A stretch of 12,149 bases of DNA, from positions 110,487 to 122,635 of the forward strand of contig MU647380.1 of assembly GCA_026770585.1 (NCBI GenBank). The letters are read 5' to 3'. Positions 1 through 7,197 of the stretch are shown here, in pieces. Origin of the DNA: Baffinella frigidus. Its lineage: Eukaryota > Cryptophyceae > Cryptomonadales > Baffinellaceae. Position numbers and translations under genes: made by a program. Under the pieces are notes generated by a model. The model worked only from the letters and a program-made list of their open reading frames with translations, was not told where the DNA came from and searched no databases. Each line of letters opens with the position of its first letter. The stretch's first letter is position 1.

Positions 1-91
1 CCATACCGCCTCCCCCATACCGTCCTCCTCTCCGAAGATCCCCCCAACCACGCTGCCGCCCCCTGTCTCCTCAGTCGAGGTGAGCAACCCC
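1..91 (-). CDS. Probable continuation of the acidic/RGG gene in a shifted frame (partial)
   Basis: Below the RGG tail, the minus frame one base away from the named gene has no stop to the window edge. It reads as Thr/Glu followed by Gly/Val and then acidic residues (motif TSTEETGGGSVVGG), which resembles coding sequence more than the few residues before the TGA at 71-73. The shift falls in C-run sequence (88-91 or 93-97 on the plus strand), so a one-base insertion there would explain it. The stretch is short, and the gene may simply end at 71. Confidence 0.35.
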
Positions 92-1360
92 TCCCCCGCG
101 CCCACCCCCACCGCGTCCAACCCCCCCTCCCCGACCCCCACGCCCCCCGCGCCCTCCCCCGCGCCCCCCTGTGTTCGCAATGGCCGAATCCGTCGGGAAA
201 CGAAGCCGAAGGAGGTAGGGAACCCCCGGAACGTCAAGGCGCGCCCGAACCACCTCAACCAAGGGATACACATTCCCAATCTTCCCCTCCCCCAGGCACC
301 GGGAAAGCGCCATGGCGAGAACCGACCCCCGGCCCACAAACCGCACGACTGGGCAGGTGGGAAACGGCCTCGGTGCGAGGATCGCAGTCACCTCGACCTG
401 AGACCGCATCCCCACCTGGATCGAGTTCCAGATCTCGCCTGCCGGCCCAGACATCATATAATTCTTGACCTGCGTGGGAATGTCAGGCCCCAGGCGGAAC
501 GAACCCTCGCCGATGTGAAGCCAGACCGTGTGGGTGTCGTTCTCCCCCAACACCGCCACGAAAGTCCCCACGGCACCGATGACCTCCACCAGGTCACCGC
601 TGAAAAACGCGGGCCGAAGAAGCCCAGGCGTCTTCGCCCCCTCCATCCCCAGAGCCGCCTCGAAGACATCAGACTGCGGCCCGACGCCGAACGAGACACG
701 GTACCCGGAGGCAAACATCGCATCGTTCAAGATCGGCACGACGTGGCTCCCCAACTCCCCATCAAAGTAGACCACGATGGTGGTGCCCCCCGGCACCACG
801 ACGCGCGTCTCGACCTGAAACTTGCCCCAGGCTCCGCCCCCGCCCCCGGACACGGCCACCTGCAAGGACTTTCCCCCCATCCCGCCCAGGGAAGACACGA
901 CAGCCCCTGCGGCGCTCTTCGCGAGGTTCTTCTGCTTCCTCTCCTCCTCAGCATCCTCCTGCAACTTCCGAACCTTCAGAACCCGGTCCTTGTCCAAAGT
1001 GGCAGCCATAGCAGCGTTGCTCGCGTTGAATGCGACCAGATCCGTCAGGTTCTTGTTCTCCGCCTTAGCAATCCTCAGCAAAGAAGCGATTCCCTGCCCT
1101 GCCGACGACTCATCCTTCCCCCCATCCTCCATCTCATCCGCCACCTCCTTCTTCCCCTCATCCTCCATCTCACCCTTCTCCCCCTCCCCCTCCTGCTCTT
1201 CAGCACCAGCCTCCCCATCCTTCTTCCCCTCCCCCTCCCTCTCCCCCTCCTCGCCAGCATCCTCTCCCTCGCTCCCCCCCTCCTCCTCCTCCTCGACATA
1301 CTCCGCCTGCCCCTCCTGGTTCACCCCCTGCATCTCCTGTTCGATCGCGTTCAACACCAT
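71..1360 (-). CDS. Acidic / coiled-coil / beta-core / RGG-tail protein, unrecognised
   Basis: I do not recognise the family. From the ATG at 1360 the frame gives 429 residues. Residues about 21-86 are extremely Glu/Gly-rich; 88-154 are Ala/Lys/Glu-rich and helical, probably a coiled coil; 179-391 form a compact region of alternating hydrophobic stretches that looks like a beta-rich domain; 397-424 are RGG/RGGG repeats, typical of RNA- or ssDNA-binding tails. There is no signal peptide or membrane segment. The frame is open back to a GTG at 1513, but 1360 is the first ATG and has A at -3 and G at +4. The TGA at 71-73 may not be the true end: after a +1 shift in the C runs near 88-97 another minus frame is open to position 1 with protein-like composition. 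A nucleoprotein or packaging role is inference. Confidence 0.7.
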   Translation of the reverse strand: MVLNAIEQEMQGVNQEGQAEYVEEEEEGGSEGEDAGEEGEREGEGKKDGEAGAEEQEGEGEKGEMEDEGKKEVADEMEDGGKDESSAGQGIASLLRIAKAENKNLTDLVAFNASNAAMAATLDKDRVLKVRKLQEDAEEERKQKNLAKSAAGAVVSSLGGMGGKSLQVAVSGGGGGAWGKFQVETRVVVPGGTTIVVYFDGELGSHVVPILNDAMFASGYRVSFGVGPQSDVFEAALGMEGAKTPGLLRPAFFSGDLVEVIGAVGTFVAVLGENDTHTVWLHIGEGSFRLGPDIPTQVKNYMMSGPAGEIWNSIQVGMRSQVEVTAILAPRPFPTCPVVRFVGRGSVLAMALSRCLGEGKIGNVYPLVEVVRARLDVPGVPYLLRLRFPTDSAIANTGGRGGGRGGRGGRGGGVGRGGGGRGGGVAHLD

Positions 1361-1465
1361 TTTCGTGTCTTGTTGAAACCCGGAAACTCGAAAAAACTTC
1401 TTACATACAAAAAAACTCTCCCAAAACGTGACCTCTCGCAAACACAACCTGTCCTTCAAAACGAG
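1361..1465. promoter_or_regulatory. Divergent intergenic spacer between two start codons
   Basis: This spacer of about 105 bases separates the minus-strand ATG at 1360 from the plus-strand ATG at 1466 and must carry 5' leaders, and probably promoter elements, for both genes if those starts are right. It is A/C-rich with A runs near 1393 and 1409. I see no clear TATA box or repeated operator. The assignment rests on gene geometry alone. Confidence 0.4.
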
Positions 1466-4400
1466 ATGAACACATGGCGTGTGGTAAAACGTCACGACAT
1501 CATCAAAAGTCACTTGCGTCCCTCATCAGGGACACCACTTCCGGGATCTCTATGTGAAACAACCACCGTCTGCACTGAACAACCTTGCACCCATTCCCTA
1601 AGACTCATAACCTGCTACCCCGAACAAACAGATTCTGGAAGGGACTCCCAGAAGTCTCACCCAAAGGGCCCTAACAATCAATCAAGCTCTCCCCAAAGGA
1701 CCCCTCAACCCAAAAGACACGGATCAAAACAAGCCCCCCCCAAAAGGCCACCACACCCAATGAAACCCCTCCCAATTCCCCCCCGGAAAACACCAACTAC
1801 AACAACACATCCTCAACCCCCCCACCCCCAAAAAATCAAACCTCAAGCCAATCCCAAAGGGGCCTCCAACGTGAAATCCAACGGGACAGCAATAACACAT
1901 CACCACAACAATAACAAAACACAACAACACCACACCCTACTAAACACACACCACCAACAACAAATCCTTCAATTAAAATGGGAAACAGAGATAGCCCTCA
2001 CAAACCCAACTGAAGAACACTGGGTCGTCAGAGGCAACGATAACCGGCAAATCCTGTGCAACCCCCCTGAAAACAACATCAATAAAAGAATCACACCACA
2101 ACACAAACAATACCCGCCCAACACAGCCAACACCACACTATGGGCAGAAAAGGCTGATCTCCGCACGCAACAAGCGAAATCAAACGCAAAAATACGACAA
2201 GAATCAAACCGGACCCGATCCGATTGGACACGGCCTTTCCCAGACGCTCAAACCAAACTTAAACCAAAAATCCAAAACAAACTTAAACCAAAAATTCAGG
2301 CAACCCAACACACTGACAACAATACACACAGGACACTGGAAAAAAAATGGCCCTTCATTATTACACATTCAACGACAGCCCACCCCACCCCACACAAAAA
2401 AAGCCACTTACAGCACCCAGCACCAGCAGCGCAGCAAGGGCCGGTGCCCCCCTACACCCATCCGCGTCGTCCTACACAATCACTCCCCATACATCCGCCC
2501 CCCCCAACAGCAGCCTCCACCGAAACACCATTCACCCCTCGCACCTGCTCATTCCTGACCAACCACCACCATTCAGCTGTCACCCAAAACAAAATAAAAG
2601 GCTACAGAACTCGCTCTAGCGGAACACAACCGTTTTTCGACAACCAAAAACAGTTGCTTCCTACACCGGAGACAATTCAATTCACACCCTTGACACCGGC
2701 GCTCGGCACATCACAATACTACACACCCTACGAAACCGTCCCAGACATTCCAACAAAACCAACTAAAATAACACAACAAGAAGACGCCAAAAGACAACAG
2801 ATCTCGTCATGGACAAAAAATGTCCTGACCTTATTCATTATAGCATACGCTCTTTACAGGCTCCAAAACAGTAACTACCTCACAACAAAAAGGATACTGA
2901 GGCTGTGGATAACCCTATGGCTCTCAATATCCGGATCAATCATCACAGCCATCATCCTGCTTACACTCTTGTACGCCGCATTCAACGGCACAATAAACCT
3001 CATAACCTCTGAATGGGAAACACTGCTGGAAAATAGCCTGCTACAAAGTAACTACACAACAACCTATGACTCATGCTACAACACAGCAAACGATACGATC
3101 TTGATTACAATGACCCTCATACTGATTACGCAAATTACACACCTCATCTGCCTCAAAACAGAAACCATGCAAACATTCCAAAGTCAAAAGGGAAGGGGAA
3201 AACGACGACCAAAGATCCGCAGAAGTCACATACACACAACCCCAAAACCACCATACAAAACGCTCACAAAATTTCTGCTTCTAGTCTTCGGACAACACAC
3301 AATCGAAATCTGGTTCTACGCCTTTGGACCAAACCACACTCTCTCCCCACCACCCAAAAGACCCACCCCTAAGAAACAAAACACCAGAAACAGCCCTACC
3401 TGGTATTTCGACCGGAAATGGTGCTACAATTCCAAACTCTGGACCCGCGTACCAATTCAGACTCCCAAGAACAGAAAAAAAACAAAGAAGAATCCTGCAC
3501 CAACATACTCCAAGATTAGAAATCTAACAAAATCCATGATACAAACACTCACCATCAACCACATAATATCCGCACTGACACTAAATGCTTGGCAAATCAT
3601 CCTCAAACACTTAACCTCAATCATAACAAAACAACCAAACTCACAATACCTAAAACCATGGCAAACTGAATGTAACTGCACATATAACCAAAGAACCACA
3701 CTGAACTGGCTACTGGTAACAACCACATATATGACAATAGCAATCCTCACCCTCGCCCAAAGAGTAAACATTGTAACACTCCACGATGAAATAAAAACAC
3801 ACATCCTCACCCCCCTATCAATAGGAGCCTGGTGCCTGATAAAACCGTTCGTACCACAATTCCTCTGTAGGAAGGAACAACCAATTCCCATGCGACACAA
3901 AATCTTTATACTGATCGCCCACCTACTCTTTGTCCTCCTTATCCTCGAAAAAGACACACAAAGCAAACCAACCCACGAACAAAACTCAAAAATTATCCAA
4001 GAACAAACAAAAGAAACCTCGCAACACTGGATGCCCCAACAACCCCTACCTCTGCTATGGAGCTCCGTTGCAATCCTTCACACGACCCGTGCCATCATCA
4101 AAAAAACACAGGGACCAAAAGAAACACAAAAAGAGGCCCAAATCATACACATCAAGACAACAATTGGCTTTGCAACGGTCCTACACTACCTCATACCAAA
4201 CGACACCAACAAAGCAAACCTCCTCGGAGACAGGAACGACCAATTCCTCCCACAACACAACGGAAACCCGACTCTTGATCACCTGCTTACAACTCGCATC
4301 TGGCCAGTAGCAGCAATCATACTATCCCTCACCCTATACACAATCGCACACAAAGCCATGCGACCGCACACCAACCAAAACACACTACACACATTTGACA

Positions 4401-5152
4401 TAACACTCTCACTACTGGCTCTGCAACGAGAACACGCAAAAACAAACATCCAACACAAAACCAAAATGACAACCCAGAGACCCAACTGGCTCACCAACAA
4501 TAAAAACCGAATACAGACCGGGACCCGGCGCCTGATGGAGGGATTGACAATCCTGGGCCTGATGGCGGCCTTACTGAGTAAAAAACAGGAAAACGGAAAC
4601 CCAGAACACTCAGAAAAACAGGCACCATGGAACAGTAACAACCAAAACAATCAAAATAAACAAACAAACCTGACAAACCCAAACCTTTTGTGGATCTTGA
4701 CAACCATCGTACACCTCTCCTGCATAGCATATAACTACCACCTCCCAGAAACCATAACATACACAGACAACCTCAGCGGAGGTGGTGGAGACACACACCC
4801 AACAAAACGCAAATACAACCACTTAGAATCCGACCCCTTAGCATGGGAACCAACCAGCATATGGGAACAGGATAATAACACACTCCAAGGATGGGAAGCC
4901 TTCCGAAAACATGTCCAACACCTAGAAACAACAATTCACGAACAGAAAGTGACATGGCTAGAAATTGCAGACTCCTCCAAAATCCTGGGCGAACGTACGT
5001 GGAACACAATACAACGCGCCCTATCAGATCGATTCGCTTCCTCCACATTTCAGACACAAACAAACCCACGCCCAGCAACAACAACCCCACGCCCCCCCCC
5101 CACCAGATACATTCGTACTACTGCTAATAGACGGCCACTTCTGGGGAGCTAG
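1466..5152 (+). CDS. Large multi-pass membrane protein, A/C-biased, unrecognised
   Basis: The frame gives about 1,228 residues from the ATG at 1466 (another in-frame ATG lies at 1760). Residues 1 to about 440 are polar and low-complexity (Pro, Thr, Gln, Asn, His, Lys). From about 446 to 1092 there are some 12-14 hydrophobic segments, for example near nt 2803-2870, 2897-2980, 3090-3155, 3545-3612, 3700-3760, 3900-3948, 4298-4350 and 4681-4743, with N-glycosylation-type sequons (NYT, NDT, NCT) between some. A Trp/Glu-rich helical region follows at about 4840-5040. The bases are nearly free of G: 3601-3660 has one G in 60. Such a long open frame in A/C-rich DNA is unlikely by chance. The frame upstream of 1466 is open but is the shadow of the opposite gene. 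The natural continuation is the OTU-like frame beyond the 10-C run at 5092-5101; the last 17 or so residues here are probably out of frame. No signal peptide is evident. Confidence 0.75.
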   Translation: MNTWRVVKRHDIIKSHLRPSSGTPLPGSLCETTTVCTEQPCTHSLRLITCYPEQTDSGRDSQKSHPKGPNNQSSSPQRTPQPKRHGSKQAPPKRPPHPMKPLPIPPRKTPTTTTHPQPPHPQKIKPQANPKGASNVKSNGTAITHHHNNNKTQQHHTLLNTHHQQQILQLKWETEIALTNPTEEHWVVRGNDNRQILCNPPENNINKRITPQHKQYPPNTANTTLWAEKADLRTQQAKSNAKIRQESNRTRSDWTRPFPDAQTKLKPKIQNKLKPKIQATQHTDNNTHRTLEKKWPFIITHSTTAHPTPHKKSHLQHPAPAAQQGPVPPYTHPRRPTQSLPIHPPPPTAASTETPFTPRTCSFLTNHHHSAVTQNKIKGYRTRSSGTQPFFDNQKQLLPTPETIQFTPLTPALGTSQYYTPYETVPDIPTKPTKITQQEDAKRQQISSWTKNVLTLFIIAYALYRLQNSNYLTTKRILRLWITLWLSISGSIITAIILLTLLYAAFNGTINLITSEWETLLENSLLQSNYTTTYDSCYNTANDTILITMTLILITQITHLICLKTETMQTFQSQKGRGKRRPKIRRSHIHTTPKPPYKTLTKFLLLVFGQHTIEIWFYAFGPNHTLSPPPKRPTPKKQNTRNSPTWYFDRKWCYNSKLWTRVPIQTPKNRKKTKKNPAPTYSKIRNLTKSMIQTLTINHIISALTLNAWQIILKHLTSIITKQPNSQYLKPWQTECNCTYNQRTTLNWLLVTTTYMTIAILTLAQRVNIVTLHDEIKTHILTPLSIGAWCLIKPFVPQFLCRKEQPIPMRHKIFILIAHLLFVLLILEKDTQSKPTHEQNSKIIQEQTKETSQHWMPQQPLPLLWSSVAILHTTRAIIKKTQGPKETQKEAQIIHIKTTIGFATVLHYLIPNDTNKANLLGDRNDQFLPQHNGNPTLDHLLTTRIWPVAAIILSLTLYTIAHKAMRPHTNQNTLHTFDITLSLLALQREHAKTNIQHKTKMTTQRPNWLTNNKNRIQTGTRRLMEGLTILGLMAALLSKKQENGNPEHSEKQAPWNSNNQNNQNKQTNLTNPNLLWILTTIVHLSCIAYNYHLPETITYTDNLSGGGGDTHPTKRKYNHLESDPLAWEPTSIWEQDNNTLQGWEAFRKHVQHLETTIHEQKVTWLEIADSSKILGERTWNTIQRALSDRFASSTFQTQTNPRPATTTPRPPPTRYIRTTANRRPLLGS
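2254..2301 (+). repeat. 24-base tandem repeat, two copies, in coding sequence
   Basis: Two adjacent 24-base units begin at 2254 and 2278 and differ only toward the end of the second copy. They encode an 8-residue repeat, LKPKIQNK then LKPKIQAT, within the polar N-terminal region of the membrane protein. The period is a multiple of three, so the frame is preserved. Confidence 0.8.
2627..2656 (+). other. Imperfect inverted repeat (hairpin) in coding sequence
   Basis: An 11-base arm at 2627-2637 (caaccgttttt) pairs with 2646-2656 (aaaaacagttg) with one mismatch, across an 8-base loop. It lies inside the membrane-protein frame, just before the membrane region. It may be chance. Confidence 0.35.
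5092..5101 (+). other. Ten-C run at a frame change
   Basis: Upstream, the membrane-protein frame is protein-like; downstream, protein-like sequence continues in the frame one base further on. One C fewer would make the two frames continuous. This could be a homopolymer read error, a real one-base insertion, or polymerase/ribosome slippage. Confidence 0.7.
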
Positions 5153-5876
5153 ATACGTTGAACCACCCCCATTAGAGATTGACACCAGGTGGCAAACAGA
5201 CCAACACACGAACATGCCTGGCCACTGGCGCCTCATCTACACAACAAATGCTGGATCATCATGCCTGTACAACACAATAGCAGCTCTCCTACAACGCCCT
5301 TCATACTTCCCAGACTGGCCGCAGACCACAACAGCAGGACATCCTGACTCATGCAACGGGCCAGATGCGGACAACCAAACAAATCACGACGACCCCACAA
5401 CCGCCACATTCTACAATTCAGGGGAATTCTGGACAGCACGCCAAGCAACCACAGCAACATTCCCATCTCCGTCAAAATACACAAGCCAACAACTACGAAC
5501 ACTCTGCGCAGATCACCTCGAAAACCTGACCACCGGCAACGACAACGATACCCCGCCAAAACCAAATACCCCAGAATACCTCGCCACCGAACTAACAAAT
5601 CGCATAGTTAACTGGAACAACCTACTCCAACAAAGGGACTTCAGGAACCACTGCCCAACACAAACTGCAAAAAACCAATCTCAAGCTATGAAATCATACA
5701 TTGCCCTCCACCGCCTTGAAACAACGCCTGCAGGACAAGGGCAAATCGCGGCGCTAAGCTCTCTCCTGGGCCTCACTTTCATAATCCTAAGACCGCCCCT
5801 GACACCCCAAACGAAAACAACACACAACCAACAAGGTGCCGCGCGAGATGGTGCGCAGGGCCATGTCGAGCAGTAG
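5102..5876 (+). CDS. OTU-like cysteine protease domain, probably truncated
   Basis: OTU-family proteases remove ubiquitin or ubiquitin-like modifiers, and in some viruses they also process polyproteins. Here the nucleophile region reads NAGSSCLYNTIAALL, close to the family DG(N/S)CL(F/Y) box, with the candidate Cys codon at 5262-5264. Asn/Ala stand where the usual Asp occurs. About 155 residues later GQGQIAALSSLLGLTFIIL matches the conserved helix and strand (xLxALxxLLxxxIxV). The family's catalytic His lies some tens of residues further on, but this frame stops at 5877 after crossing the composition junction near 5836. The final 12-14 residues are encoded by foreign-looking GC-rich DNA, so the His is probably lost. 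A separate product could start at Met 5213; more likely this is the C-terminal domain of the membrane protein upstream. Confidence 0.55.
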
Positions 5877-7025
5877 TAGTGCGATCATCGTCCCGCATAC
5901 CAGCAGGGGAAAAGAGTTGTCGGCCTCGAGGCGTACTCGGTGCGGCGGAGGGGCGAGGGATGCGGCGGTCCCCAGAATCTGGCAGGCGGCGGCGATCCCG
6001 AACATCATCGAGTGCGCCGCTGGTGCGGCCCGGCGGGGGTCGCGAGTGGCGGCGCCCGGGGGATGGCGCGGAGTTCCGGAGGTGGTTGCCGAGCCGAAGG
6101 AGCGCGGCGCGGCTGCCGGGGTTGCTTTCCCGTCCTTGCGGGTAGCAGGCGGCGGAGGGCTGCGCGAACGAGGACGGTGGTGCTGACAGATGCACTTGTG
6201 CAGAGCTCGGGCGCACTCGCGGCACATTGAGGGAGAGGTCGAGTCCGCGGGGACCGGAGTCGCAGTCGTGGAGTCGGCCGCCGAGGGTGTTATCACGTAC
6301 AACTGACGGCCTTCGTGAAGTCTGGAGGCCGCGATGGATGGCTCGTCGAGCAGAAATTCCAGAGCGGTTTCCACTTGGGAGTAGTGCACGTTGCCAAGGG
6401 CTGCCCGAACGTGGGCCGTGACGTTGATCAGATCCGACTGAGTGTCCTGATCGGTGCCGTCGTTCAGGGAGGCGATGACTTTGTAAGTGGCGCGGGCGAC
6501 GCGCGCCGGGCCCTGGGTGGGCTGGCCAGGTGCCGAGTGGGCGAAGTGCTGCCCTTCACGGTGTGCGTCGCTCTGCAGGGAGTGGTGAGCGTGCTGCTCC
6601 GCGGTGTTGTGGCCGCGCAGCCAGATCACCGTCTCGCCACAGAGATGGCAGTGGCGCGTCCTTCCGTCGCCGGCAGGGTTGGCGGTGATGATGCCCATGT
6701 GCTCCTCCCCTCGGGTGCCGCGGAGCCGCTGGAGCGGATGGTCGCCTGGCAGCGCTCCGTAGGGCGCGTAGCGAGTCCGCCCGTTGGAGTCGACGGGCAG
6801 GCTGGAGAGAGTCGCTATCCGAAGGACTCGTTCGAGGTCGTCGCGGCGAGTTTGCGGCCCAAGGAGGGTTCGAACTCGCTGCAGAATGGTCGTCGTCGCG
6901 AGGCCGGCACAGTCATGCTCTGGGTCGTCGAAGGTGTCGTCGATGACCCGGGCGATCTCCCCTTCGGGCTCGGTCGTGAACTGAGAGTTCGACGGGTGCG
7001 AGGGGTGGGCGCCCCGCTCCTCCGT
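5787..7025 (-). CDS. C-terminal part of the modular zinc-finger / winged-helix protein, with hydrophobic tail
   Basis: This minus frame is open from the C/G run at 7026-7031 to the stop at 5787. The ATG at 6698 is internal, because protein-like sequence continues upstream of it. In order: a winged-helix-like domain (nt about 6980-6730, ending GRTRYAPYG); a CxxC finger-like motif RHCHLCGETVIW (Cys codons near 6650-6640) followed by several His; a second winged-helix-like domain (about 6509-6291, ending EGRQLYVITP); a Cys/His cluster CRECARALHKCICQHH (about 6224-6177); a Pro/Arg/Ser linker; then two hydrophobic stretches (about 6008-5955 and 5915-5859). The second could be a membrane anchor. 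The last 16 or so residues are encoded left of the composition junction near 5836, so the true C-terminus is probably missing. The family is unrecognised. Confidence 0.65.
   Translation of the reverse strand, partial: TEERGAHPSHPSNSQFTTEPEGEIARVIDDTFDDPEHDCAGLATTTILQRVRTLLGPQTRRDDLERVLRIATLSSLPVDSNGRTRYAPYGALPGDHPLQRLRGTRGEEHMGIITANPAGDGRTRHCHLCGETVIWLRGHNTAEQHAHHSLQSDAHREGQHFAHSAPGQPTQGPARVARATYKVIASLNDGTDQDTQSDLINVTAHVRAALGNVHYSQVETALEFLLDEPSIAASRLHEGRQLYVITPSAADSTTATPVPADSTSPSMCRECARALHKCICQHHRPRSRSPPPPATRKDGKATPAAAPRSFGSATTSGTPRHPPGAATRDPRRAAPAAHSMMFGIAAACQILGTAASLAPPPHRVRLEADNSFPLLVCGTMIALLLLDMALRTISRGTLLVVCCFRLGCQGRS
5830..5842. other. Abrupt composition and strand-skew junction
   Basis: Left of about 5836 the plus strand is A/C-rich and G-poor; from the next bases on it is GC-rich with excess G. 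The change happens within a few bases and coincides with the tails of both convergent genes, whose frames run past it into shadow sequence. This fits a rearrangement breakpoint or a chimeric assembly join. Confidence 0.65.
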
Positions 7026-7197
7026 GGGGGGCGAGACCGTACATCCGGGTACCGTCGTGAAGCGTCCAGTGCTGGAGCCGGTTGTCCCGGAGGAGGATTT
7101 TGTACTGCGCTAGGACTTGCGGGATGCTCAGGATGTTGCCGCGATGCGTGAGCAGAAAGGAGTACACGGCTGCGAGCAGCTCCTTGTGGGTGCAGCC
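7026..7197 (-). CDS. Winged-helix segment just after the in-frame TAA
   Basis: This stretch follows TAA 7200-7198 in the same frame. It reads GCTHKELLAAV, then a recognition-helix-like segment, and ends in a wing-like HDGTRMYGLAP. It completes the winged-helix-like fold whose first helix (SVILRAFIEIAQEQ) lies just before the TAA. The frame is protein-like down to the six-base run at 7026-7031, after which the frame one base further on takes over; residues below 7025 in this frame (to the stop at 6913) are Arg/His-rich and look like a shadow. No convincing independent start exists, so I read it as an internal piece of the large gene. Confidence 0.6.

Noticed and set aside
80-1465. Plus-strand frame continuous with the membrane-protein gene
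   Set aside because: It lies opposite the acidic/RGG gene; its Pro/Arg/His/Leu-rich product mirrors the G-rich codons of that gene. The first in-frame ATG after the divergent spacer is 1466.
3457-3966. 169-codon minus-strand open frame
   Set aside because: It lies opposite the membrane-protein gene; its hydrophobic look comes from the complement of A/C-rich codons.
1466-5876. Mitochondrial origin, suggested by strong strand skew and many membrane segments
   Set aside because: The frame is open with the standard code, no respiratory-chain protein or tRNA is visible, and the adjoining DNA is GC-rich with OTU and zinc-finger-like domains.
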